Of a stretch of DNA of 64,000 nucleotides, positions 1-13,054 are shown in pieces. A program made the position numbers and the translations under genes. Source of the stretch: Bryoerythrophyllum caledonicum (taxonomy: Eukaryota; Streptophyta; Bryopsida; Pottiales; Pottiaceae); contig OZ020523.1 of the NCBI GenBank assembly GCA_963971425.1, forward strand, positions 15,868,867 to 15,932,866, read 5' to 3'. The notes beneath the pieces were generated by a model, which was not told where the DNA came from, did no database searches, and saw nothing but the letters and a program-made list of their open reading frames with translations. Positions within the stretch are counted from its first letter, which is position 1, and the number at the start of each line of letters is the position of its first letter.

Positions 1-1113
1 TCATTGACTCATAAACAAAAGATCAAGTCACACACTTGTCTTTTATTTTATTTATTTTATTTAAACTTTCTATAATTAATTGTATAAATTTATGCTTGCC
101 ACTCACAAGTTCTATCAATTAAATTAATATCAATTTTAATTCACAAGATGGTACGTCACTCATGAATTTAATTAAATTGTAAATTATTCTCACACAATAA
201 TTTACTATCAAGGTGTTTCCTTAATGTTTCCAATGAAGAACTATTTTTTATATTTTATATAATTTATGACAATGACTTCTACATGCCTTCACTCGTCCCA
301 AGTGTAAGACTATGCAACACAAGTCATAAAACAACGAAGACAAAACAAGTGCAAAAACACTAAGACTACAAATGCACAAGGACACTCTTACAACTCCATT
401 GAAGACGAATCCTTGAAACACCATCTAGCTTCGCTCCAAGCTAGGACGCACACCGCCTTGTATTAATGTGGTAAATTGTTTACAATTTTCAATCTATTTA
501 TAGTTGTTTTTCTACAGAGGTATGAATCTTTGGACGGGACTTTTTCCTTTTGATTGCCAATAATTTATCTCGAAACCTTTCAATGCAACCTTTCATTTGG
601 GTCGCGTCCAGCCGTCACAACCTTCTGTAAAGGTGTACCCCTTCTCAAAAGGTGTACTTTTACCCTCATTTACACTACTTGGGTGTTATTAGCCTAGTTT
701 ATGTCTTCTAAGGTATTTAGTGTAACTTTCTCCACTAACTATCTATTTTAAAATTGTTTTTAACCTCCTTTTTCACTTAATTTTCCAAAAAAGACTAAAA
801 ACTTAATAATAGCTCTACACTGTTGTACTTGAACATCATAAGGGTAAGATATTGAAATAACCTTCAAATAAAAGATATTGGTTGAAGAATCATGAATCCA
901 AAGGTGCATGTCTTACTAAATTTTAATACATATTTATATATTCTGAGAGTAAAATATATGATTGTATATATGGTCCCTTACAAAATTTTGACGATTTACA
1001 TTATGGTAATGAATTCAGACCTTATGTAGTGTAGAAGTTTGACACCAAGTGAAGTCCAAGTCTCCTAGTCTACTCAACCCAAGGATGAAAATGAACAAAT
1101 TTCTCTACTATAG
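1..1113. other. AT-rich intergenic DNA, no gene seen
   Basis: No coding signal is convincing here. The stretch is AT-rich, with many in-frame stops in all frames and no recognisable protein motif. It leads into a repeat copy that begins near 1114. Confidence 0.5.
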
Positions 1114-3224
1114 ACCCTAAAGGCCCGCAATATTTTAGCACCCAAACTCACTAAAAATTGCCATTATCGAAGCATTCAACACAAAATGCAAATAAACACA
1201 ATTTTTACATATCTAACCGTAGTATCTTGGACTAGGATTATACAAGTGTGATAAAAAATTTGTTCAATTTGATTGCACGAATTAAAAGATAATAGCCTTT
1301 CAAGTGAGAGATAAAATATTTTTGAGGTCCTTTCAAAACCTTTAACAAACTTCGACAACAAACTTCTTGCACTATGGTCCGTGATTTCTAATTTTGATTT
1401 TAAAAGGATCATATTAGACACTTGTTGCAGAGTCAAATTCCTAAAACTAGCATTTAAAAAAAAATTGTAAAAAGGGTTGTAGATATGTTAAGAATTAGAT
1501 AATTAGTGTTAATGTTTACACTAAGTAACTAATTAATTTAAAAATACCTATTTATATCTAATAATTGAGGAATAGTGAGAAATGGGTTTAATTCATATCC
1601 TTTGGTAGAAATACACCTTTTCATGAAGAGGTGTAGGAATATAATTAGAAGAAGCCTATTGGTTAGAAATGGAAAAAACCTATGTGCTAAAAGGTGCAAC
1701 CTTTGGATTTAGCCTAGTGTAAGTAGGTAGGAATTTAGACACTATGTGCCATTACTACAAGGAAGATTGGAGTAAGGAAAAAAGCTAGTTGGTGACTCTC
1801 AATGTCGTAAGAGCACTTATATATATATATATATAATTGTATTTGCATGTGTTAAAGTCTTGTGTGTGATTTAAATCATATGTATAAATGCAATAATGTT
1901 AGATCTTTCTAGATTAAGTAAGGAATTGTGTGTTAATGAGTTAATCATAAATGTGTATGAGATTCATGTGAGTTAATGTGTGATTAATTGACTTAATGCA
2001 TTAGAGAGGGAAATCATGAGTAATTGATAAAGTCTTAAGTATGAGTGTAGGAACTTGAATCTTAAGTCATAAGTAGGTTATCTTATGCATGTGTAATTGA
2101 GTAACTTAAGTCCACATTGAGTAAGAACTTAAGTATAAGTACAAAACCTTAAGTCTGAGAGATACAACTTAAGGTATGCAAGTGAAAAAGTGTAGGTCAC
2201 TACTTACATTAAAGTATTAACAATTATTTGGTCGAACAAACTTAAGTCAGAACCTTAAATATAATTAATTTTGACTTGGTCTAATTTGTGTGTTGTTTGA
2301 GGCTAATACTTGTGATGAGGACATGAGTACGCAAACCGTTGGACGTACGTGAGAAGTGGAGGTTGTTGTACGAGATAAACTCATGATTTCTAAAAAGATA
2401 ATTAAGGAACAAGCAATGAGTGCAATGGATAAAATCCATTTGCTAAAGATCGCTAGGTCTAGGAGTCTAACCAAACACATTTACAACTATTAAGGAGCAA
2501 GGCTCTTTTTAAGCACTTAGATCCTTGGGAAATGAGCTTTAAGAGTGATGTTAAGAGAGATGTATGAAAAGACTTAAATCCCTAAAATAAGTATAGAACC
2601 TTGAGTAATTTAATAGAAGACATCTTTTAATGCACATACAGAGCATAACTACTTAACATTAGAGGAAAGATCATTCTGGAGAGAAAATCTAGATTTAAGA
2701 GTGAATCTTTGGTGTTTTGAGAGTACAAATTTTATGCTTTAGACAGGTGCACCAAATTTTAGTAGAAGATGGGCAAAAGATGTCCTTCAAAATCCTACAA
2801 TGCAATTATGTGCTAAGAATTAAAAATACACTTCAAGTTTTGTATATATAATATTCTCCTCATATTTTGGGATTTCAAAAATTTATACGATAGATGCAAA
2901 GATGTCCATTTCGTTTCCAAGAGGATTTTTAATAAATTTGTAAATGGACAAAACTTGAATTTTTATTGAGTTTGGAACTAATTGAAAATTCGGCAACACT
3001 ATTTGTAATATGTCACACGGACCGCTGCACTATTTGTATATGTTACTGAAAAAAATTGTAACTTTGAACAGTAAGTCGGATTTCTACAAAAATCATGTCT
3101 ATGGGAAGCTAATAAAAAGTTGATGATTCAGTAAAACATCTAAGAAAATCATGCCTCAATTTGAGATTGTGGAAGCTTATCCAAACTCAAATTGTTCCGC
3201 GACATGACATTGGGCCTTTAGAGG
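1114..3224. repeat. TTAA-family MITE, group C, split by a later insertion
   Basis: The left part (1114 to about 1420) matches the start of the uninterrupted copy at 36315. The right part (about 2739 to 3224) matches the rest of that copy, ending in a degenerate CCTTTAGAGG terminus. The shared text includes the block around 'accaaattttag' and the block on a plant-like AT-rich core. About 1.3 kb of unrelated DNA separates the two halves. No protein is encoded. Confidence 0.6.
1421..2738. mobile_element. 1.3-kb insertion inside a group C MITE
   Basis: This DNA is absent from the matching repeat at 36315-37133, so it was inserted. TTAGACA occurs at 1414-1420 and again at 2739-2745, a candidate 7-bp target-site duplication. 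The insertion has an (AT)n run near 1816 and no long ORF or recognisable domain. It could be a solo LTR or a non-autonomous DNA transposon. Its exact ends are uncertain because the left flank still resembles the reference for a few bases. Confidence 0.4.
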
Positions 3225-4285
3225 TTTAATACTTAATTTTCAAAACGTGCTCTTAAAGCTTATGAATTTTGTAGGTATGTTACTTAACAAGTCTCATTAG
3301 AGATCCTATGGTTAAAAATAGAACTAAAAGTTTCTTACTACTTATTTATTGCACTAGAATCAACACTTTTGAAATATTTTTGGACAATATAGACACTATG
3401 AGATTGTGCACATCATCATATACGTGATGGATACATTTCAACTTTGTCTAGTTGTTGCTCTTCATGACAAACTACCTAAATTAGGTGCATGGAGTTATTT
3501 TTGGACAATAACAGAGATTGTCTCACGGCCAGATCATCTTAATCAACCTCGCAATCCTCACATGTTGACATTCACCTTTTCGGATTTGGCTTTGGTCAGC
3601 TTAATCAAACCCTGGCTGTTGTCATGGTATGTGGCATGGGGGGTGTCAATACATCTTGTCTTTTCTTTGCGTAGGTTAGTTCTAGCTAATTTACATGTGA
3701 TGAACGTGCGTCTGGTGCACTCCATTCATCCAACGCATAAAATTCATCTGTTAGGATTTTGTGGATGTGTGTATAGCGGCACGCAAATCCTTTATATGAC
3801 ATTTTTGTCAAGTCAAACTTTGTAAGTGAGTTTAGAAAGTGATAGTGATTGTCTTTGCTTGTAAGTGATGTTATTTCATTAGTAAAGATGTCATACCTCC
3901 TATTCTACACTTGCACTTGTTGATTCTCTTTGCGATTGTAGTGTGATTTACTCATTTCTCACATGTCAACAAAGATCCTCCTACATTTCTAACTTTAGGT
4001 CTCAAATTTGAGCTTGGGTGATTGAAGAAAAATTATAGACACTCAAAATGGTGTCATGGAGCGCGTTAAGACAAAGCCAATGCCTCAATTGGACAATTTT
4101 TTAGCAAAATGTGAGCTGTGCAAGAATTGGAGGAAAGTGAAGAGCTACCGGACCTGATTCTACAAGTTTTCATCCACTGCACAATTTTCATCCGCAATCA
4201 ATTTTTTATCCACAAGTTTTTATCAAAGTATGCATTTCCGCTAAGATATGTAATTGCTTTGGACCCTTTTTGTTTGCCGGACCTT
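3225..4285. other. intergenic DNA, no supported gene
   Basis: One 139-codon ORF (3406-3825, plus) lies here. It has no recognisable domain, no coding-like composition and no flanking gene structure, so I do not call it a gene. Confidence 0.45.
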
Positions 4286-4289
4286 TTAA

Positions 4290-5215
4290 CCCCTAAAGGA
4301 CTAAGAGCTATTTCGCTCTAAAACCAGTCCAAAACTGCCACTGTCAAAAAGAGACATGTAAATCACATTTTAAAGTGAATTTCGGATTTTCAACCGTAAG
4401 ATCTTGAAATAGACTTCCATATAAACATGCCATCACATTTTGGTTGCAATCCACCGCACGGATTGATAGATTTTAGTGTTTAAAGTCAAAACAGTGGTTC
4501 ATTTTCATCCCTGCGTTGAGTAGATCAACAGACTTTGACTTCACTTTGTATCAAATTTTTGCATTGTACAAGGTCTAAATCTTTTACCATTGTCTTAAGC
4601 ATGATGTTATTTCCCAACACACCAATTTTTAGAGGTAAAAATGAGGTGTAGCATATTCAAAACAAGTGTGCAAGGAGTGGAGGTTCAAAAATTGCCATTT
4701 CACGTTTTATTTTTTTGTGAACTACGTATGTATTCAAATGATAATCCAAACGGTCAATAAGAAGGTTTTCACCACATATTGTTGTTGAAAAAATGAAAAG
4801 TGAAAAATATGAAGATCTCTAGGTTTTATGTAGAAAAGATGAAGTTTTTTTCCCTCGTTGCCCAACAATGTGTGAAAATGTTTGACTTGGAATAAAATGC
4901 CTTTTTACACTAAAGACAAGATTTTTTTTGGAAAATTTCTAAAGAAGGAAATATTCTTTATATGTGTGAAAAATCCCAATGTCAATAGAAACTTTTGTCA
5001 AAAATTTTGGAGGTGCCCGGAGTCCCCACTTTTGGCTTAAGTGGTACTAACTTTCAAACCACAAATCCAAAAATAAATAAATAAATATCTCCACGAAGCT
5101 CTTATCAGATCCTATCTTGAAAAAAAAATCCAATTAAATTTTATTTATTTTTTAATCATAGGTACCTGCCCAAATTCACCAGAGGCCCGTTTTGGTCCTC
5201 TTAGTCCTTTAGGGG
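4290..5215 (+). repeat. TTAA-family MITE, group A, copy 1 (926 bp)
   Basis: The element starts CCCCTAAAGGACTAAGAG and ends in the exact inverse of those 18 bases. TTAA flanks it on both sides (4286-4289 and 5216-5219). A near-identical element of exactly the same length is at 28134-29059. No ORF of note lies inside, so it is non-autonomous. TTAA duplications with ends starting CCC are typical of piggyBac-type transposons; assignment to that superfamily is inference. Confidence 0.8.
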
Positions 5216-6750
5216 TTAAACCATCAACTAAAATTTCAGGAAGTCCTTGGAATGGAAACTAAAATTTCTATCTTTTGCAAGAATGATTATTTTTCATTTT
5301 TGATTGCGGAATTGAAAACATGTAGATACCACAAACTTTGTACGGAAGGTAATTTTTGAGTATCAGATATTTTTTAAAACCACAATTTAATGTGGGTTCT
5401 ATTAAATTTAATAAAAATAGAGTCCCAGACTTGAATGTCATTTGTTGGCACACTATAGCTCTAATCAGAAAATATTTTTGCCTCCTTCATGTGAAATTGG
5501 CTAAAAAATCCATTTATAATACTAGATTGGCTTTGAAAATTCATTTTCCACCTTAAATGACTATTTTCATGGACTAAAAAGTATTTTTCAACTCCAATTT
5601 TAAAGTATTTCATAAAATTTCAAGGAGTGGAATACGGGGCGGGGGGAAATACTTTTAGCATTTATCTTGTGTTATTGCAGGTGTTTGAGATTTTTGTGAC
5701 CATCCATTGCATGTGCATGCCAATGACTTTCATCACTTTGTCTTTTCCTGCTTTAATATTGTTGAGGGAGGATACAGTGTGCATTTTCTGGATTGTGTTT
5801 GGGGTACCTCCTCCGTGTTGTAGGTCGTTGTTGCTGGAGTTTTCTGGTGCCCCATTTCCTATTGTCACTAGTTTTTCATAGGCATACTGTAGGGGCAAAG
5901 CTAGGGTTACCGGAGGTGATGAATCATAACCGATCAATTGCATAGTTTGATGATTTTGCAGATACATGTTGTCGTTACCCTTTGGGTGGTTGTCATATGT
6001 AGATTGGATAGGGTGAGTACCAAGAATTGGTATTATTGCTCTTCCTCACTTGACTACCCAGAGAGTACGTCCACTACAGATCTTGGGCCAAGGTCGGATA
6101 CCAATGAGGATTTTGAGCATATTTTGATGTTGGATAACAATTGTAGGCTTTGGATTTGGGGTGTGGGCACGAGTAATGACATGGAGGATGATCACTGTCA
6201 TATCTTGCGAGACTGATCTTCAGAACGGGCTAAAGCATCTCCATGCCCGATTGGAGGCTACAATTTCAAACTTGGATGAAGGAGAAGGGTTAGAGGATAT
6301 CCTTCCCTAAAGAGTAGTATTCTTATAATTTTCTGCCACAACATCTGGAGTTAGAGGTTCTTCAAACATATAGGTAGTGGTGGCGCAACACAAGGAGGGT
6401 TTTGACCTAGTCGAGAAATATTGGCGTGAGCGGATGGAATTGGTGACCGCGCTCAAGGAGAGTGTGGTTGCTCATGTCCTATCTGCTAATGGTGTGCCTA
6501 AAGTGGAGGAGAGCTCTTCTAGTAGGGACAGTAGGCAAAAGGACAACCCTCTTGAGGGTGAAGGTGCTGGCATGAAGGCAATGTTGATGGTGGTTGGCAA
6601 ACCGCCAGCCGTTGACCTCCTAGCACATTTTGTGGGTCTTTTAGAGGTGGAGTGTAGGGGATTTTGGTGCGATATGATGCAACGCATGTAGGATTTCTGC
6701 AGCAAAAAAAAGGATACTCCATGCACCATATATACCTGATTGGCACGCTT
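5216..6750 (+). other. possible decayed coding region, unidentified
   Basis: From about 5,630 the composition becomes less AT-rich, and short open frames follow one another on the plus strand: 5938-6216 (92 codons) and 6377-6691 (104 codons, with a charged, helix-prone first half). They are interrupted by stops and I recognise no domain. It could be the remains of a retroelement gag region or of a host gene. Before 5,630 there is only AT-rich DNA. Confidence 0.3.
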
Positions 6751-7351
6751 GTCTTTGGAAGAGTGAAGCTATTTTGTAAGCAAAAAGCGACGAGCCGTGA
6801 GCAGATAAAAAATGGTTTTAGCCTTATAGGTAGAAATACCTGAAAACTTGATGATATTTATATGAAAAATATTTTTAAATGGCTATAAATAATGTATTTT
6901 TCTATTATTGGATTTTTTTGAATTAATAGTTGTGAAAAATGAATGAGCCTATAATCGTGGAAGTGAAATTTTTTGTAATTGCATTTACACATTGAGAATG
7001 AGATAAGGATTTTGGGATGGTTTGAAAATTCAACTTAGCAACATATTGAATTAAAAATATTAAAACTATGCATTTATTCACTATGTACACACTACCTTTA
7101 TAACATTCAGACATAGATAGTAATTTCTTCAAAGTGATTTCTTCCCAGTATTCTAAATAATGAAGAGAATTTCATACAATGTATTTGGTATAGGGCAAAT
7201 AGGATTAAGAGTACTACTATAAAGCATATCAAACATGGTAAGATGAAATTGGAGAGCCTGGATGCATGTATTGCAATATGAATTGGTGGCCCTTTTAGTC
7301 TCACCACTATTTCAATAAAATATGCAATGATAGGTACAATAGAACCAATTG

Positions 7352-9148
7352 TCAAACCGTTACAACAATTTGGCACTTCAGTAGAAGAACTTCCAACACG
7401 CTTTTGATTTTGCTATAGTTGAAACTCGGTGCGTGGATAAATTGATCTACTTCAGGAAGCACATGACAAAGCCGAGTAAAAATATAATACATATAGTTGC
7501 AATTAACCCATTGACCACGCTTACCAAGAGACTTTGTTTCCATATCCTTGAAAAATGGACAGTTGCACCTCAAAATTGCCCAATTGTGATAAGATATGAC
7601 AAAGCCTTGAATCCTTGGCAAGATTCAAACGTTTTAATTGAACCCAATTTTGGAGATGAAAACATCGAGGCTTTGAAAATTTTACCGTTAACAGAAAAGG
7701 CAGACACATAGTTGTTGGAGTGCTTTGTGGATGGTACCTTTGGGTTGCACCAAATGTTATTTCCAAATCTGTGCTTTCAATACTCGTTAGGGAAATCTGT
7801 TCCTAGATAGTCATCAAAATTAATAAGTCGTCTGAATTCACCGAACAACTCATGTGGTGCAAGTGCATGGCGTTCTTCCAATAGAAATCCTGCATGCTCT
7901 AGAGCAAAGACTTCCTGCTGAGTAAGATTGGTACCAAGTCTGATAGGCCAAATCTTGGGCACCGGAGGTTTTTCCACAACCCACTTGCGCCTTATGTCCT
8001 TCACACAATGCTCAATATTCCATCTACTCCACCTTGTTCTTCTTATAATAGGTCATCATCCCCGTATAAGTAGGAGATGTTCTAGACTTGATGTTGAACA
8101 ATATTCCATCTACTCCATCTACTCCATCTTGGCAACGCACTTTTTCTTTGTTATTGCTTGCTGTGCAAAACAAGCTTTTCCTAAAGTCTTTTGAAGTCGC
8201 GCTATGTGCCACTCCTTCTCATGACAAGTTGTCTCAAGGGCCACCTTTGTATGATGCGGAATTGGTATGGCCGTTGTTGTTTTTGCAATTGGAGGAATGT
8301 CCATTATAGATTCCCACTCATAGTCTTGTGTAAGATTGACAATGTTGTTTTCACTGTATTGTATTCTGTATACCGATCGAGACATGCTCATCTTGTTAGG
8401 GCAATGAGAGTCTTACTCCGATCCAATGGGGATGTCTGCCCTAAGCTTTAGAGAAAAGAACACCTCTTCACCTTCCAAATGTGTCTCTCTAGTGCAAAAT
8501 TCTAAAGCATCTGGCATTACTACTAAGGCCTCTTGTAGCTTCTTTGTGTCTTCGATGCTTTTGGCATTGTGTTCAGCAAGGCAAACACAAAGATCTTCTT
8601 TATTAGGTCTTGTGCTTGCTCTATCGCCCTTGGAGAACTGATAATATGCAAGCACCTGCGTGAATGCTCTAACGTAGTCGTTCATGATCGCCACATACAA
8701 ATCATTTTCCCTCTTTCCAGATTGTTGGAGCCATTTGTTGTGCACCATCTCTACAAGGTTGCAAGAGGACATTTCCACGAGTTCCTCTTCCGTGAGGTCC
8801 TACCACATGGAGCTACGTGTTAGCCAAGAAATTATTAGTGAATTGACATTTCCAATCATAAGTAAGATGAAAATTCATACAATTATGAAATATATCACTT
8901 ACAAGCTCGATAAATCCACCCCATTGGCGGTAATGGAAGTGCCAAAAAGCAAGCCAAAGGTCTAGGCAAACAAGGCCTTCCTCAGTTGTAGCACCTGATG
9001 ATAGGGAAAAAGCTTGTATGTACGTAGAGAGCGAAGAGCAAAGAGCGGAGAGGAAAAAAATAGTGCAGAAAATCTTACATTTTGTGTGCACATAATGCAT
9101 TAAAGGGGCCCTATTACTGTGGGCTATTTTTAGTAAAATTTGAAACAT
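7352..9148 (-). pseudogene. decayed SWIM-like zinc-finger protein gene
   Basis: On the minus strand, conserved-looking peptide blocks occur in order but in changing frames. At about 9080-8900 is a block with LDLWLAFWHFHYRQWGGFIE. Then 8778-8413 carries MVHNKWLQQSGKREND and a segment ending in THLEGEEVFFS. About 8220-8119 has ACFAQQAITKKKCVAK, 8004-7777 has KWVVEKPPVPKIWPIRLGTN, and 7621-7352 has CNCPFFKDM followed by WVNCNYMYYIF. The last block has the C-x-C...C-x-H layout of a SWIM finger with the final His replaced by Tyr. I believe this is a dispersed, transposon-associated family of seedless plants, from memory of similar sequences. Frameshifts and stops make this copy non-functional. Confidence 0.55.
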
Positions 9149-9580
9149 AGGTAGTCATTTGCTTTTTTTGATTTATTTAAAGAAATTAGGGCTGACATCA
9201 TTGTGAATGATTATCAGAAAAAGTGATTATAAATAATTAGTGTTGACGTCATTGTGAACGGAAATTAAAAAGAACATATCATAAAAATGAAGCTCTGAAA
9301 GCCATATCACAAAAAATTCATGCTCAAATACTAGTTCCTCTTCAAATCGGCACTAGGACTAGTAGTCAACATCTACGTTGAATCGCATAAGGGGCTGCCA
9401 TACATTTGACCAACCAAATAAAATGGGCGGTTGGCGGTTCCGTTCAGCACGATCAACAGCCCTCCGTAACATGATAATCAATTGGTGAAGCTCAAATGCC
9501 TCCAACGTCTGCACTCGTCGAGGCAATGCTACATCAAATGGCGATGGAATGATCGTCCACGCACTCAACGACAGAAGATT
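9149..9580. other. intergenic, short direct repeat and a minor ORF
   Basis: Two imperfect copies of about 21 bp (TGACATCATTGTGAA-like) lie near 9190 and 9240. A 69-codon minus-strand ORF (9359-9568) has no recognisable motif and may be a further piece of the decayed gene above or of the retroelement below. Confidence 0.3.
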
Positions 9581-11403
9581 GTGTCTGATACTCTGTCAAA
9601 ATTGAAGAATCCAAATGTGCCGAGGTCAAGGGCCGTGTCTGCGGCCCCTTTAAACTAGAGCCATGTGAATGGAAGCCCTTTGTCGTAGTCTAGTGATTTG
9701 TAATTCTCAAAGTTAACCAAAATTAACGTTAAGCGAGCCCACCTAACCAGATCATTTCCAAGGATTTTTATCGTGTGTCAAAATCTCTAAATCTTAACAA
9801 CATTTCACACTTAATACCTCAGCACATCCCGGATGATGGCTTCCCCGATACCGTAGCGACCAGTAACAAGTTATCCACAAGTGTTTAGTTTAAACTCTGT
9901 TGAACGTCAGAGTAGTTTTCCGGTAAGTTTTTACACTGCCCAGAAAGTCACTGCCCTCCATTCTTGTAGTCTACGGGCCAAAAATCCACAATCTAACTCT
10001 ACACCTTGAAAGGGTTAAAAAGGTTGCAGCTAGTTTACAGGTCTTTACAATCTACTGGAAACTAGTTCCGGTAAATCGGCCACGCAAAACCGAGTTCCAA
10101 CTACAACCACACCCAATGAATCAAACAAAGAAGATACAAGAATCGCAATAGTCTAATGCTAAGCAAGACAACCTTCCACGGGGATTGTCGGACCTCGTCC
10201 ATTGTAAGGGTAGAAAGTCCGGAATACTTCGGACTCAGGCTTAGACGGGATTTCTCCCGGTGTACCAAGAGTGGGGATATTATCCCTCCTCCCCACCAAT
10301 CCAAACACTTCCCACTTAAGGGAGGCTATCATAAATAGCCGTGGGCTTTCCGGATTCCATCCGATAAGCAACTCTTCCCGGTCCCACCGGTCAAGGGTTT
10401 GAAGTAAATCCCGGATCTTACTCCACCTATCCAACTTGGATTTCCTACACCCTCCAAAAGCCTCTACTCACATTCAATTACATAACATTCAACAAATCAC
10501 AACCTTACACATCCTAGCAAAGACTCACTAGGAGGATTCAACCCTCTCCACCTCTACTCACACAAGCTCAACAAAAGACTCTAGACACAAGCAATGAAGG
10601 CAAGACATAAGCAAAGAAACAAAGAGAAGAGTACTTAACACAAGAGCCCAAGGCTACTGAAATACACAAAGGCTACTAGCTATCCTCCAAAACTAGATCT
10701 CCAAAAGGTAGAAATGGCATCTAGCTCCTAGAGAATACACAAAAGTCAATAGCTACCCTCCAAAACTAGATCCTAAAATCAAGGGCGGCCTACTCATCGA
10801 CGGATTGCCGGTAGATTGATAAACCGGAAAAATCCTTGTCCAAGACCGGTAAAACATTCCCTACCAAAAGTAAGTAGCCGGAAAAATCACTCTAATGGTA
10901 GTGACCGGGTGCGCCATGGGGCCCCATCAACATCACTACTCTCACCCTAGTGTTTAAATCTAGCAACTTTAACATCCTATCAACCGATATGATAAATCAA
11001 CAATAACACATAACATATAACAAAGGCTCAACTGGAAGACCCATCTGGAAGAGTAAAATTACCTCTCGGTAGATTCATGGAAGGATTAACCGGAAGATTA
11101 AGTTTAAAAACTCAATCACCTTCCTCAAACTATTCTCCTATCGCAATATCCTCTTAATTGTTCGGGTCAATCTTCGAAAGCCTCCGTGTTACCGGTGGAG
11201 TCATGTTGTCCGAGATGGACTTATTCCAGGATGTGCCTTGTATTTACACCAATCTCACTATCAACTTATCACAAACTCCGGTCCGGCCCGGAAAACATAA
11301 GTATACCGGACAACCGGTATATTTTCTCCGGAACACTTTACTAGACTAACGTGGATGTAAGTATTGCACGTATCTAGTAACACAACAAACAAAACAACAT
11401 CAC
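9580..11403 (-). repeat. candidate 3' LTR of the Ty3 element
   Basis: This stretch follows the reverse-transcriptase region in the minus-strand direction and shares its unusual richness in CCGG and ACCGG words. On the minus strand a purine-rich run (TTGAAGGGGTCAA) lies just before a TG-starting sequence near 11403, as expected for a polypurine tract and LTR start. There is no second copy after 14567 to prove it is an LTR, and the outer end near 9580 is a guess. No protein is supported here. Confidence 0.35.
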
Positions 11404-12101
11404 AATTGACCCCTTCAAGGAGATGACTTGGGAAAACAAAAAGTTGGAAGGGGGTTTCCCGGTTGACCGGGAAGACCGGGAAAAATATAGAAAGATTAGA
11501 TTCTTAAAAGCATGTTGTCTAATCTCCGTCCACACATACTCAACTTCTTTCTTTAGTAATTCAGTTAGTAGAGAAGCTAGCCGGGCATAGTTGACAATAA
11601 ATTTGCGATAATACCCCACACATCCTACAAATTCTCTAATTTTCCGGACACTCTTAGGAGGAAACAAGGCTAATATTGCCTTAACTTTGTCAAAATTCGC
11701 TTCTAAACCACGTTTACTAACAATATGACCTAGTAGCAAACGGCTCATCATTCCAAAGAAATATTTATTGGGATGAAGCTTCAAATTGGTTTCTCGGCAT
11801 CTCTTAAATGTCTTCCGGAGGTTGGTCAAGTGATCTATCCACCGGTTAAAACTGTGAAGTCATCCATAAAGACTTCCAAAAAATGCTTCAAAAAGTCCCA
11901 GAAAATGTCAGCCAGGAGCCGCTGAAATGTACCCGGAGCATTGCAAAGACCAAATGGCATTCTATTGAACTCAAAAGTATCCCAATTGGTAGTGAAGGTG
12001 ATTTTTAATTGATCGACGTTCCAGATAAACACTTGGTTGTATCCAGAAAATCCATCAAGAAAATTGAAACATTCTTGACTAGCAACATGATCAAGAATCA
12101 T
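11374..12101 (-). pseudogene. Ty3-type reverse transcriptase, broken
   Basis: Two minus-strand frames carry reverse-transcriptase blocks. The first, 12101-11835, includes FLDGFSGYNQV, the FNRMPFGLCNAPGTFQR block and the catalytic FMDDF. The second, 11829-11374, continues with LHPNKYFFG, the LGHIVSKRGLEA block and FVGCVGYYRKFI, typical of the RT thumb and connection to RNase H in plant Ty3 elements. A frame change separates the two. The frame then loses similarity after about 11500, so RNase H and integrase are missing. Non-functional. Confidence 0.85.
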
Positions 12102-12161
12102 ATCAATGAAAGGTAAAGGAAAGTGATCCTTTCGGGTTGCCGCATTTAGCTTCTGGAAATC

Positions 12162-12988
12162 TTAACAAACCCGGATCTTTACCTTACCATCCGCACCTAC
12201 CTTCTTAGGCACTATTACGATTGGTGATACCCACTCGGAATTATTTACCGGATAAATAATTCCGGCCTCCAACAACTTGTCCAACTCCTCCTTAACCATC
12301 AAGGAGTACTTGGAGTTCAACCGGTATTGCCGTTGCCGGATCGGAGTAGAGTCATCCTTCAAATCAATGGCATGTTCTCCCAACTCCGGAGGGATTCCTC
12401 TCAAGTCCGTCAATGACCAAGCAAAGACATCACAGAACTCTATCAATAAAGCCATATACTCCTTACGTTCTCTCTTAGATAGTCTTTTCCCTAGATAGAA
12501 GGTCTTACCTACCTCTACCTCCACGGCTTCATAGTCATCCAAAGCAACCACTGTCTTGATCTTCTTGACTTCATCCACATTGGCAGTGGCATACAAATCC
12601 GCCCAAGTTACCGATCTACCGGTGGAAGTGCATGGCACCGGTGAGAGGGTTTGGTCCTTCATCTATTGTCTAATCCACTCCGACGATAATAGGACATTAG
12701 ATTCTCCTAAGGATCGGTCCTCCGGTTTCCTCTCCAGGACATCTTCCTCGTCCAAGTCTTAGTTAACTACTCCTATCTCCGGGATAGGCTCCGGAAAATC
12801 AAATTCGACTCCATATCTTGGATGTACTGCTCTATTCTGTAGGATGGAATAGAGTTTGTTTCCTTCAAGTCTATCCAATCTGAGGTATATCCATCAGATT
12901 CTGAGGTTTCACCTTGGTGCTCTTCCAGAAACCATGGAATGCTTACCGGAGGATTACCGAAGACAAAGGCCTTCCTCTCCCAATTCAC
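12162..12988 (-). pseudogene. Ty3 pol: protease-RT linker and RT start
   Basis: The frame 12662-12162 contains FCDVFAWSLTDLRGIP, then the RQRQYRLN block and EELDKLLEAGIIYPV, then WVSPIVIVPKK, which is the standard N-terminal RT region of Ty3 polyproteins. It stops in the middle of the RT (after KIRVC, where the family continues with a DFRKLN-type motif), and the next frame resumes at 12101. A preceding 71-codon frame (12988-12773) fits the protease-RT linker. These belong to the same broken polyprotein as the neighbouring entries. Confidence 0.75.
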
Positions 12989-13054
12989 CTTAACACCGGC
13001 TAAGTAGAGCTACGGTCTCTCTAACAAAAGAGGAAACGGTTTGCCCAAACCTAC

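Noticed and set aside
3406..3825. 139-codon ORF
   Set aside because: AT-rich, without motif, neighbours or splice context.
9840..11350. A host gene in the CCGG-rich region
   Set aside because: No frame is long or protein-like. The word use matches the adjacent Ty3 element, so an LTR is the better explanation.
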